6,777 bases of DNA from Acidobacteriaceae bacterium (lineage in GTDB: Bacteria; Acidobacteriota; Terriglobia; Terriglobales; Acidobacteriaceae), in NCBI GenBank assembly GCA_003164255.1, contig PLST01000273.1, positions 6,000 through 12,776 on the forward strand, given 5' to 3'. A program made the position numbers and the translations under genes. The notes beneath the pieces are model-generated. The model saw only the letters and a list, made by a program, of their open reading frames with translations. It was not told the DNA's origin and ran no database searches. Numbering within the stretch: the stretch's first letter is position 1; the number at the start of each line of letters is the position of its first letter. Positions 1-6,171 of this stretch are shown piece after piece.

Positions 1-124
1 CTCAAGCACGCGCCCATCCCGGCGGGTGTCCGGTCTGAAGTCTATTGAGGGGGTCTACTGAGCGGTCATCCCGGCCACCCTCATTTATTTCCTGAAACCC
101 AATTTCGAGCGCTCCTGAAACTTT

Positions 125-153
125 TTGCGTCTTTCTCGAATTTTCTTGCGTCT
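125..153. repeat. Direct repeat TTGCGTCT, two copies 21 bp apart
   Basis: The octamer TTGCGTCT occurs at 125-132 and 146-153. The start-to-start distance of 21 bp is close to two turns of the DNA helix, which would place both copies on the same face. This spacing suits a pair of regulator half-sites, but eight bases is short and the repeat could be chance. No regulator is identified. Confidence 0.3.
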
Positions 154-400
154 AATCCCGCAACTTCGCTCCGGACCCTGTGTCTATCCCAAGTGACGGC
201 AGGAATCGACCCATAACGGGCTGCCTGCAGTCGTTAGTTAATTCCGGCGTTGGCTCCGTGCGCGGACACGCCTTGCACTGACTCTTTTTTCCCTCTCTGT
301 CGAGGTAGAAACCAAACCCCATTCGGGTTCGCGCTGATCTATGGTTCCAGCGCGGTCACGTGCCTCGGCAGGCGGAGAATTCGATTCAGTTCAAGTGAGA

Positions 401-455
401 GGCAGGCAGTCCTGCCCACTCGGTGTTCGTCCTTATAGGCTGCGGAGGCCCGCAG
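401..455 (+). promoter_or_regulatory. Two small hairpins in the leader before the lipoprotein gene
   Basis: GGCAGG (401-406) pairs perfectly with CCTGCC (411-416) across a 4-base loop. CTGCGG (440-445) pairs perfectly with CCGCAG (450-455), also across 4 bases. Neither is followed by a T-run, so they are not intrinsic terminators. The second ends 17 bases before the ATG at 473 and hides a GGAGG sequence (444-448) that would otherwise be the best Shine-Dalgarno match nearby, though it lies rather far upstream. They could influence translation or transcript stability. This is inferred from base pairing alone, and I do not recognise a known riboswitch class. Confidence 0.35.
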
Positions 456-472
456 AAAGAGACGTAAACAAT

Positions 473-1909
473 ATGTCCTCCCCCAAGACCCACACCAATC
501 TTCTGAGGCTCGCTCTTCCTTTGCTTGCCACCGCCGCGCTGTTCGCCACCGGCTGCAGTAACGGCTCCATGTCAAGCTCATCCACGCAGGGCGCCACCAC
601 TGGCCCTGCATTCGTCATCGGTACTGACGCACCTCTCGCCAGCGTGGTTTCATTCCCTGTGGAAGTTGAGAGCGTCGTCCTCACTGGCGCCACCAACTCT
701 AACAACCTCGTCAGCGGCAGTCCGACCGTGGACTTCGCCCGCTTCAACGGCCTGCAGACGCTCATCGACATGAACGATATCGACACCGGCAGCTACACCG
801 GCGTCAACATCACGCTGGGCGCGGCCAGCATCGGCTATCTCAATACCGGCACGACGCCGTATTCCATCGCGACCATGGCCGCCACCTATCCCAGCAGCGC
901 CACCACCTACACCGTCAGCATCCCGCTCGACAAAACACTCACAGTCGCCACAGCCGGCACCACGGACGGCCTGCGCATGGACTTCGATCTTGCCAAGTCC
1001 ATCGCGGTTGACGGAACCGGTGCGATTACCGGCGCCGTCACCCCCACAATTGATGTTCACGTTGTCTCCCGCACTGACCAGGGCGGCCATATCGATACCC
1101 TGATTGCCGGCGTTCTCAGCGTCAACTCGGGTGCTGGCACCTTCGTCGTCCAGGGCCCCCATGGCGAGCAGTTCAACATCACCACCAACGGAAATACTGA
1201 TTGGGACGGCGGCGCCACCATCGGTGCGCTCAACACCAGCAGCATCGTTGAGATCTCCGGGTCGCTCGATCCCGCCGATCAGACGCTCGATGCAGACGAA
1301 ATAGCCATCCTTGCCGATAAGGGCCTGTACGCCACAGGGCAGATCACCAATGTCACCCCTGCCACCGGCGCGGCCACGTCCTTCAACATGTATGTGCGCG
1401 CGGTTGAGCCGGCCAACACAACGCTTCTCGGCAATATCGCCGATGTCACCCTCACCGGAAGCGAGAAGTACTACATCTACTGGTTCCACAATCCGTTCAC
1501 GCAGTTCCTGTTCAACTCCAGCGCGCTGGTAGCCGGGCAGGATGTCGGGTTCGGCGGATCCACGGCCAGCGTGTCGGGGACTGCGGTTACCAACCTTGAT
1601 CGGATCCACCTCCGCAACTGGGGCTTTAACGGAACCATCGTAGCCGGTAGCCAGAGCGCGGCAAACGGAACGTTCCAGATGAAGGTCACTGGCTTTGCCG
1701 GCGTCCTGATTCCGGAAACCATCACCGTCTACCTGGGCACCGCTTCTGACTTCCGCTATGGCCTGGGCGCATTCACCGACCTCACCGACGGAACCAAGAT
1801 CCGCGTGGTCGGCCTGTTGCTCAAGAACCCAACCAACGGCAATGTCGTGTTGCTGGCCCGTCACTGCGACGGCCTCAGCTTCACTGACTACGCCACGGCT
1901 GCTTACTAG
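473..1909 (+). CDS. Secreted lipoprotein with DUF4382-like and DUF5666-like domains
   Basis: The product has 478 residues from the ATG at 473. This start is preferred over an in-frame ATG at 341 because it puts a classic lipoprotein signal peptide at the N-terminus: basic residues K5 and R12, a hydrophobic stretch of about residues 13-26, and the lipobox A-T-G-C with Cys28 as the acylation site. A Ser/Thr-rich linker (30-43) follows. Residues 46-200 begin FVIGTDAPLASVVSFPVEVESVVL, which resembles DUF4382 (T/SDAP start, then a beta-rich immunoglobulin-like fold). Residues 210-478 hold about three beta modules of the DUF5666 kind, starting near 211 (GVLSVNSGAGTFVVQG), 288 and 386, each with a Gly/Asn-rich turn. 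No enzymatic residues are apparent. The protein is probably anchored in the outer membrane or cell surface; its function is unknown. The ribosome binding site is weak (an AGAAAGAGA-like stretch at 454-462). It appears monocistronic, with its own terminator just downstream. Domain names rest on sequence style and were not searched. Confidence 0.85.
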   Translation: MSSPKTHTNLLRLALPLLATAALFATGCSNGSMSSSSTQGATTGPAFVIGTDAPLASVVSFPVEVESVVLTGATNSNNLVSGSPTVDFARFNGLQTLIDMNDIDTGSYTGVNITLGAASIGYLNTGTTPYSIATMAATYPSSATTYTVSIPLDKTLTVATAGTTDGLRMDFDLAKSIAVDGTGAITGAVTPTIDVHVVSRTDQGGHIDTLIAGVLSVNSGAGTFVVQGPHGEQFNITTNGNTDWDGGATIGALNTSSIVEISGSLDPADQTLDADEIAILADKGLYATGQITNVTPATGAATSFNMYVRAVEPANTTLLGNIADVTLTGSEKYYIYWFHNPFTQFLFNSSALVAGQDVGFGGSTASVSGTAVTNLDRIHLRNWGFNGTIVAGSQSAANGTFQMKVTGFAGVLIPETITVYLGTASDFRYGLGAFTDLTDGTKIRVVGLLLKNPTNGNVVLLARHCDGLSFTDYATAAY

Positions 1910-1935
1910 ACTTAACGCCTGACAGGAATTCTTTC

Positions 1936-1975
1936 CGCCGGAGCCAAAAATGGGATGGCTCCGGCGTCTTTTTTT
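1936..1975 (+). terminator. Intrinsic terminator after the lipoprotein gene
   Basis: A perfect 10-bp GC-rich stem, CGCCGGAGCC (1936-1945) with GGCTCCGGCG (1957-1966), encloses an 11-base loop and is followed by TCTTTTTTT (1967-1975). It starts 26 bases after the stop codon at 1907-1909. Read on the minus strand the stem is not followed by T residues, so it should act mainly on plus-strand transcripts. Confidence 0.93.
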
Positions 1976-1996
1976 GCTTATTGGATTGACGCATTC

Positions 1997-2014
1997 AAAA
2001 ACGGGGTCAGCCCC
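1997..2014 (-). terminator. Possible short terminator at the end of the phosphatase gene
   Basis: On the minus strand GGGG-CTGA-CCCC-G is followed by five T residues (stem 2003-2006 with 2011-2014, T-run 1997-2001). The phosphatase stop codon TGA (2009-2007) sits in the loop. The stem is only 4 bp, although all G-C, so this is a weak candidate. Confidence 0.3.
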
Positions 2015-3404
2015 TGTAATCGCACACCAGCACGGTCAGGTCGTCCTCTTGTGACCTGCCCCAGTTCTGTGCGGATGCAATCAGCCTGTCCGCAGCCTCA
2101 TTCGGCGTCATTCCCCTGGTCTCTCGCAACGCAGCCATCAGCGACTCGTCGCCGAAAAGCTTGCCCTCGGTATCGCGCGCTTCGACCAGGCCATCGGTAT
2201 ACAGCAGCAGGCGATCCCCGACCTCAAGTGGCAATGTCCTGTCGGAATATTCAGCCGCGGCCGATGCCGCCAATAGCAACCCGTTCTCCGCGATCTCCGT
2301 CACCATTCCCTTCCGGAGCAGCAGCATGGGTGGATGTCCGGCGGCCGCATAGCGAAGCTGGCGCGCTTCCGCGTCCAGATACACATATGCCGCAGTTACG
2401 TACTGTCCCTGCGTGTTCCCGCAGAGCGCGATGTTCATGCCGGCCAGCAGCTGCGCGGGGTGCGCGGCGTTGTTGCGCTGCGAGACCGCGGCCATCTTGA
2501 CCATCGAAGCGATCAACGCAGCCGGCATGCCGTGCCCTGAAACATCGGCAATGAAAAAACCAGCCTGGCGATCGCCTGCCAAAAGAAAGTCATACAAGTC
2601 GCCGGCAACGGCGTTCATGGGCACGTAACGTGCCGCCACGCGAAAGTCCTTTGACGCTGGAAAGTCTCCGGGCAGAATTGAGAGCTGAATGCGGCGAGCC
2701 AACTCCAACTCTGATTGAATCTCTCCGAGTTCCACATCCCGCTCCAGGGTGCGGCGTGCGGCCACGTATCCTAGGCACCCGAGCAGAACCGCAAACCCAT
2801 AGGGTTCGATCTTCGAATGAAATACGAGTCCGCTCATGATGTTGTCCCAAAGGGACAGTGCCACAAAGCACAGCACGCCAATGCGCACCACTGCGAAATC
2901 GCGATCTTTTCTCGCCTTCTTACCGATCGATCGCGCCAGCAGGATCCAAAGGACCCCTGTTACCAAGGCTCCGTTGATGGCGTCAAAACTGCGCTGTGGG
3001 CCGAAAGCAAGAGCACCCAGAAAAAGCAGGAAGAATACGACGTTGATCGCATGCCCCAACCGCGTTAACCGGAGCCCCCGCCCAAGAAATCCAGCCGCTC
3101 GAAAGAACATGAATGCCGGAATCGGAATCAGGTAAGAGATTCCTATGCGCAGCCGGTCGAAAATCACGTTGCCCTGGAATTCGATGCCCAGTACTTCCGC
3201 CTGCATCCACATGCGCAGACCGTACAGACCGGCAAAGACGGCCATCCACACCAACAGGGAATCGAAGCGCCTGCGCAAAGCGCAGAAAGCCATCGAAACC
3301 ATGGCCACGGTTAGGAATGCCGACCCAAGAAACAGGAATGGCTCATCCTTGTGGAAGGCCCGCAAAACGTCGGCCGCTGTAAGCTGTGCGTCAATTACGA
3401 GCAT
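2007..3404 (-). CDS. 7TM membrane-anchored SpoIIE/PP2C-type serine phosphatase
   Basis: The product has 465 residues. The N-terminal half (about 23-216) is strongly hydrophobic with about seven predicted membrane segments (near 23-42, 51-67, 88-104, 118-136, 145-158, 172-190 and 202-216), resembling a 7TM sensor module. A short coiled coil follows (223-243, ELGEIQSELELARRIQLSILP), the usual linker before SpoIIE domains. The C-terminal catalytic domain (about 255-463) keeps the PP2C metal-binding signatures: AVAGDLYD with Asp269, DVSGHG (287-292), AAGHPP (354-359), YTDG (402-405) with Asp404, and EDDLT (453-457) with Asp454/455. It is therefore probably an active Mn/Mg-dependent serine phosphatase. 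The family (RsbU, SpoIIE) typically dephosphorylates STAS anti-anti-sigma proteins; no such partner is encoded in this window. The start has no clear Shine-Dalgarno sequence. It lies 78 bp downstream of a same-strand membrane-protein operon and converges on the lipoprotein gene. Confidence 0.93.
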   Translation of the reverse strand: MLVIDAQLTAADVLRAFHKDEPFLFLGSAFLTVAMVSMAFCALRRRFDSLLVWMAVFAGLYGLRMWMQAEVLGIEFQGNVIFDRLRIGISYLIPIPAFMFFRAAGFLGRGLRLTRLGHAINVVFFLLFLGALAFGPQRSFDAINGALVTGVLWILLARSIGKKARKDRDFAVVRIGVLCFVALSLWDNIMSGLVFHSKIEPYGFAVLLGCLGYVAARRTLERDVELGEIQSELELARRIQLSILPGDFPASKDFRVAARYVPMNAVAGDLYDFLLAGDRQAGFFIADVSGHGMPAALIASMVKMAAVSQRNNAAHPAQLLAGMNIALCGNTQGQYVTAAYVYLDAEARQLRYAAAGHPPMLLLRKGMVTEIAENGLLLAASAAAEYSDRTLPLEVGDRLLLYTDGLVEARDTEGKLFGDESLMAALRETRGMTPNEAADRLIASAQNWGRSQEDDLTVLVCDYRG

Positions 3405-3413
3405 TGCGGGAAT

Positions 3414-3419
3414 GGTATA
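3414..3419 (-). promoter_or_regulatory. Possible -10 element (TATACC) just before the phosphatase start
   Basis: TATACC on the minus strand lies nine bases before the ATG at 3404. A transcript starting about 7 bases after it would begin one or two bases before the start codon, giving a nearly leaderless mRNA. That would explain the missing Shine-Dalgarno sequence. No good -35 element is found at 16-18 bp spacing, so the call is weak. Confidence 0.22.
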
Positions 3420-3482
3420 ACACTGCGCAAGGTTACTGACTCCATAACGGGGCTGATGTGGGTGCTGGGATTTTGAAACACC

Positions 3483-3830
3483 TCACAACAAATCCGCAAT
3501 CGGCGGAAACGTCAGCAGCAAACTCAGCACCAGCAACCCGAGCGCAATCCTGCTGATCCGCCCGATCGCCACGTCCTTCTTCTGCCACTGCCACTCCAGA
3601 ACGCCCCACACCACGAGCCATAGCACGAGCGAAACCATGGTTATGCCCGACAGCGGCCCGGTGGGCCTGTAGAAGTTCATCATGCTGTTGATTGAAGCCA
3701 CCTTGTCGGCGGCAATGTCGAGAACGGCAATCGCAAATGCTCCAATCCCCGCGGCCAGAATGCCAGCCGCGCCGGAGCCATTCGTCATCCCCCGATTAAA
3801 TGAACCTGACGTATGCGCGCTCATTGTCAT
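3483..3830 (-). CDS. Small three-helix membrane protein, unknown function
   Basis: The product has 115 residues. A polar Ser/Gly/Asn-rich N-terminus (1-19) is followed by three predicted membrane helices at about 20-40, 59-80 and 92-111. A Trp-rich stretch (W71, W75, W80, W82) ends in a basic loop (QKKDVAIGRISR, 83-94), which the positive-inside rule would place in the cytoplasm. I do not recognise a family and see no catalytic motif. The ATG at 3830 is chosen because a strong GGAGGGG Shine-Dalgarno sequence lies just upstream and because it overlaps the TGA of the preceding gene in the arrangement ATGA (3830-3827), a sign of translational coupling. A second in-frame ATG two codons later is less well placed. 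It is the last gene of a three-gene envelope operon and probably works with the four-helix protein before it, perhaps as a complex in the inner membrane; that partnership is inferred. Confidence 0.85.
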   Translation of the reverse strand: MTMSAHTSGSFNRGMTNGSGAAGILAAGIGAFAIAVLDIAADKVASINSMMNFYRPTGPLSGITMVSLVLWLVVWGVLEWQWQKKDVAIGRISRIALGLLVLSLLLTFPPIADLL

Positions 3831-4393
3831 TTCCCCTCCGCAAGGTGAATCGTTGCGCCACCGTCAACCGGCGCGTTCTTGTTCAGCATGGCCCCAAAGA
3901 ATCCTGCAATCCCCGCTGCCAAAAACGAAATCAACGTAAAGCCGAGCACCGCGTTGCGCAGCTCGGGATGATGCTTCAAGTTGCGCCCGTAACGAATGAA
4001 CACGGCGGCCGCCATGGTCATGGAGATCGGCGCAAAAAACGCGATGTATTCCTTCCACTCCATGCCCACGTTGTGCCAGCCACTCGTTGTCGGCTTCGAG
4101 AGCAAAAGATAGCGCGGATACGCGCTCAAATTGGCCAGCCCCGCAGGCGGAACTGCGCGATACCACGGATAAACAATATAGGCGCCCGACAAAACGGCGA
4201 GCCACGCCAGCACCGCCATCGTCACGAGATAAATCTTGAGGAACGACTCGTCCCTGGCCGTTACCGGTGATTCGGCCGCTGGCGCATACCGCCGCCAAAG
4301 CTCAACAATCACCCCCGAGCACAACAGCAGATACAGCGCCCCGAATCCCATCCCGTGGATCATCGTCCACAAGCTGCGCTCCGTAATCTCCAT
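3827..4393 (-). CDS. Four-helix integral membrane protein, unknown function
   Basis: The product has 188 residues with four predicted membrane helices at about 11-31, 53-75, 115-133 and 149-170. There is an inter-helix region with conserved-looking aromatic residues (YPRY, 92-95; WHNVGMEWKEY, 106-116) and a polar C-terminal tail. His13 in helix 1 and His107 next to helix 3 could in principle bind a metal or haem, but that is speculation from position alone; there is no CxxCH motif. I cannot assign a family with confidence. The start at 4393 is supported by GAGG seven bases upstream (revcomp of 4394-4410). It begins 24 bp after the stop of the beta-barrel gene, and its TGA overlaps the next ATG, so it is the middle gene of a tight operon. 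Its neighbours suggest an inner-membrane component paired with an outer-membrane protein. Confidence 0.85.
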   Translation of the reverse strand: MEITERSLWTMIHGMGFGALYLLLCSGVIVELWRRYAPAAESPVTARDESFLKIYLVTMAVLAWLAVLSGAYIVYPWYRAVPPAGLANLSAYPRYLLLSKPTTSGWHNVGMEWKEYIAFFAPISMTMAAAVFIRYGRNLKHHPELRNAVLGFTLISFLAAGIAGFFGAMLNKNAPVDGGATIHLAEGK

Positions 4394-4417
4394 TCCTTCG
4401 CCTCGCTCTCTTCGCCC

Positions 4418-5293
4418 TCAGTTGCCCATCCGGTTGCCCAGCCCCGCCATCCAATTCATTGCTGCGCTCGCCGGCTCATCCTTCTTGTCGCCTTTGTCCT
4501 TGCCCCATGTCCAATACATGCCCAGGTACGCGTAGTTCTCCGTTTGTCCCGCAACCGAGTGCCCATAGCAGAACAGAAGCTGCTCATTCGTATTGTGCTT
4601 GAAGTGATAGTAGCCGCCCACATCGATCATGGCCGACTGCTCCGTCTGCGCCGCCGCGTAACCCTCGCGCCCGTGCGCAAACACCTCGGCGCCCAGTTCC
4701 CACTGTTCGCTCAACTCCCGTTTCACCAGCCAGCCCGTATACGGAAAATCGCGATAGTTTGCCTGCGGCACAATCTGGTAGCCGCCTCCGCCGTCAAACA
4801 GCCACTTGCCCTCGTTCTTCTGCAGCCAGATGGGCACCTTGTACCACACCTTCCCCACGCCCAGCCCCTTGTCAAAGCTGCCCGTAGGCATCTCGAACAT
4901 GGGGAACATGCCGATCTGCGGAAAGTGTTTCGTCTCCTTGATGAACGCGACCTTCACGCCGAGCTCCATATCCGTCAACCCGAATTCCGTGGGCCCGGTG
5001 CCGCCGGGCAGGTAGACCTTGTTGTTTGATGGCGCCACCACCCCCCACGGCAAAATCGCGTGCAGTTGAACCCGCGGCAGCGCGCCCCAGTTGAACTCGA
5101 AGGCCGGGCCCACTGAATCCATCTCCGCGGGCGTGCCGTCCACACCGCCAAAAATGTAGAACTCGTAGTGATGCAGATCTACAGGCACAGGGTCGTCGGT
5201 CTGGTAGGGAGGCCCCTGCGCCCACAGCCGCGAAGCCGTTAGCAGGCAAATCAGGACCAGTGCCACCTTGGTCCATGTGCCGGGAACTTTCAT
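4418..5293 (-). CDS. Exported outer-membrane beta-barrel protein (transporter/Phenol_MetA_deg-like)
   Basis: The product has 291 residues. A clear Sec signal peptide is seen: K2 and K9, a hydrophobic core of about 10-20, and a likely cleavage after LWA (residue 25). The mature protein begins QGPPYQTDDPVPVDLHHYEFY (26-46), a start I recall from acidobacterial and proteobacterial proteins annotated as transporter or Phenol_MetA_deg-type barrels. The body shows alternating aromatic/hydrophobic strands with Gly-rich turns (for example 70-85, 103-118, 164-176, 222-233 and 253-264), as expected of a beta-barrel. The final strand-like segment NYAYLGMYWTWG (253-264) is followed by a charged tail of about 27 residues (KDKGDKKDEP onward) instead of the usual terminal Phe, which is unusual. 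The ATG at 5293 has AGGAG six bases upstream. It is the first gene of a three-gene operon with two inner-membrane proteins. The cargo is unknown. Confidence 0.85.
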   Translation of the reverse strand: MKVPGTWTKVALVLICLLTASRLWAQGPPYQTDDPVPVDLHHYEFYIFGGVDGTPAEMDSVGPAFEFNWGALPRVQLHAILPWGVVAPSNNKVYLPGGTGPTEFGLTDMELGVKVAFIKETKHFPQIGMFPMFEMPTGSFDKGLGVGKVWYKVPIWLQKNEGKWLFDGGGGYQIVPQANYRDFPYTGWLVKRELSEQWELGAEVFAHGREGYAAAQTEQSAMIDVGGYYHFKHNTNEQLLFCYGHSVAGQTENYAYLGMYWTWGKDKGDKKDEPASAAMNWMAGLGNRMGN

Positions 5294-5353
5294 CTACGCT
5301 CCTGCCATGAGGCTTGAAGAACGAAACCTGTGGGGAATTTCAACGACGGAATC

Positions 5354-5416
5354 AACCAGGGCCCTCGAGCAAACCAGGGCCTGTCTACACCTTTGATGCA
5401 GCTCCGCTTTGATGCA
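5354..5416. repeat. Two adjacent pairs of 10-bp direct repeats upstream of the envelope operon
   Basis: AACCAGGGCC occurs at 5354-5363 and 5372-5381 (18 bp apart), and CTTTGATGCA at 5391-5400 and 5407-5416 (16 bp apart). They lie 61-123 bp upstream of the operon's first ATG (5293), where promoter and operator sites would be expected. No clear -35/-10 pair was identified on the minus strand. They could be regulator-binding repeats or remnants of local duplication. Confidence 0.45.
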
Positions 5417-5494
5417 CGCGGCATCCTTTTGCAAATTGATCGTAGCGACACGTTGCCTGCGCGTCTACGGGGTTTTCACGATATTCATCTGCCT

Positions 5495-5977
5495 TTAACC
5501 AGCCAGCTGCTTCTTCACCAGCTCGCTCACCGTACGGCCCTCGGCGCGCAACCCACTGGCCTGCAGCCTGGCCTGCACAGCCTTCATCACCAGGCCCATC
5601 TCCTTGGGCGTCGGCTTCTTGTCGAGCGTGGCCTCAACCTCGCTCACCGCGCCACCCACCAGCGCGGCCAGACCGGCCTCGTCCAGCGCCTTGGGCAAAA
5701 ACTCCTCAATCACCACGATCTCCGCTGCCTCAATCGCGGCCAGGTCCGCGCGGTTCCCGTTCGTGAACTGCTCAATCGAGTCCCGCCGCTGCTTGATCAT
5801 GGTCGCCAACACCTGCTCGCTCTCCGGCTGGGTCAGCGGCGCGCGCTTTTCAATCGACTTGTTCTTCAGCGCGTTCTTGATCAGCCGCAGCGTCTGCGTC
5901 CGCGTCGCGTCGTGCGCCTTCATGGCTACCACAACCTGTTGACTGACAAGGGCTTCGAGTTCGCCTGCTTCGGTCAT
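5495..5977 (-). CDS. yqeY: GatB/YqeY-domain protein
   Basis: The product has 160 residues, the normal length for the YqeY family (about 150). The N-terminal helical part carries a family-typical pattern: R26-x-Q-x-LRLIKNALKNKSIEKR (29-45), then IKQRRDSIEQF (61-71), NRADLAAIEAAEIVVIEEFLP (75-95), and the C-terminal GRTVSELVKKQL (147-158). The domain is related to the tRNA-binding tail of the GatB subunit of the Glu/Asp-tRNA amidotransferase, but the free-standing protein lacks the kinase-like catalytic domain and its precise role is unsettled. The frame is open up to 6157, but the ATG at 5977 is chosen because it restores the usual family length and has AGGAG about eight bases upstream; the upstream extension is Arg/Cys-rich and looks untranslated. 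It is probably cytoplasmic. It is transcribed divergently from the aminotransferase and is separated by 201 bp from the envelope operon on the same strand. Confidence 0.92.
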   Translation of the reverse strand: MTEAGELEALVSQQVVVAMKAHDATRTQTLRLIKNALKNKSIEKRAPLTQPESEQVLATMIKQRRDSIEQFTNGNRADLAAIEAAEIVVIEEFLPKALDEAGLAALVGGAVSEVEATLDKKPTPKEMGLVMKAVQARLQASGLRAEGRTVSELVKKQLAG

Positions 5978-6070
5978 TTCCTGGCTCCTGTTTCTGCTCC
6001 GGGGCTTGCCTCTTGGTTCTGGCCCTCGCCGCCTGCAAAACGCAGCGCAAGCGGCTTCTGCCAAAAGAGA

Positions 6071-6076
6071 ATTGTA
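6071..6076 (-). promoter_or_regulatory. Possible -10 box (TACAAT) for yqeY
   Basis: TACAAT on the minus strand matches five of six bases of the sigma70 -10 consensus and lies about 93 bp upstream of the yqeY ATG. No good -35 element is present at normal spacing, so this is tentative. Confidence 0.28.
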
Positions 6077-6142
6077 CCGATTCCGCCTCGCAGACGCGCA
6101 GATCCCTTGTTTTGACCTCTCCCACCTCTTGAATTCTCGTTT

Positions 6143-6171
6143 TTGCACAACGAACAACTATCACATAAACC
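6143..6171 (+). promoter_or_regulatory. Possible sigma70-type promoter for the aminotransferase
   Basis: TTGCAC (6143-6148) and TAAACC (6166-6171) are separated by 17 bp in an AT-rich stretch 78 bp before the aminotransferase ATG. Each hexamer matches four of six consensus bases. TATTAT at 6183-6188 is an alternative -10 without a good -35. Confidence 0.32.

Larger units (their letters stand above)
1..472. other. Non-coding upstream region of the lipoprotein gene
   Basis: No convincing gene is visible here on either strand. Frames entering from the left edge close quickly: the three plus frames hit stops within the first 60 bases, so at most a few C-terminal residues of an upstream plus-strand gene could be present, and none are recognisable. 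Possible short reading frames (for example a TTG-started 62-codon frame at 250-438) lack a ribosome binding site and have cysteine/arginine-rich, non-protein-like composition. The stretch contains small repeats (GTCTA-TGAG at 40-49 and 53-62; CATCCCGGC at 15-23 and 67-75; TTGCGTCT at 125-132 and 146-153), a pyrimidine-rich tract around 282-299, and two perfect 6-bp hairpins close to the following start codon. It most likely holds the promoter and 5' leader of the lipoprotein gene, but I could not pick a convincing -35/-10 pair. Confidence 0.6.

Noticed and set aside
1..48. C-terminal end of an upstream gene (frame ending at 46-48)
   Set aside because: Only 15 codons are visible with no recognisable motif, so it cannot be supported.
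341..472. N-terminal extension of the lipoprotein to the ATG at 341
   Set aside because: It would bury the lipoprotein signal peptide 44 residues inside the protein and has no ribosome binding site.
650..1864. Long open frame (404 codons) on the minus strand opposite the lipoprotein gene
   Set aside because: It is Gly/Asp/Val-rich with no recognisable domain, signal or ribosome binding site, and mirrors the codon structure of the real plus-strand gene, which has a lipobox and a terminator.
211..3455. Shared motif CCATAACGGG(G)CTG at 211-223 and 3442-3455 as a dispersed repeat
   Set aside because: Only two imperfect copies of about 13 bases with unrelated flanks; chance similarity is likely.
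4355..5029. Plus-strand open frame of 224 codons opposite the beta-barrel gene
   Set aside because: Composition rich in His/Arg/Leu/Pro without domain features; the minus strand has a signal peptide and operon context.
5330..6115. Plus-strand open frame of 261 codons across the yqeY region
   Set aside because: Leu/Arg/His-rich composition typical of an antisense frame of a high-GC gene; the minus-strand YqeY assignment has family motifs, correct length and a ribosome binding site.
5978..6157. N-terminal extension of YqeY by 60 residues
   Set aside because: Arg/Cys-rich sequence not seen in the family, and a well-placed AGGAG precedes the ATG at 5977.
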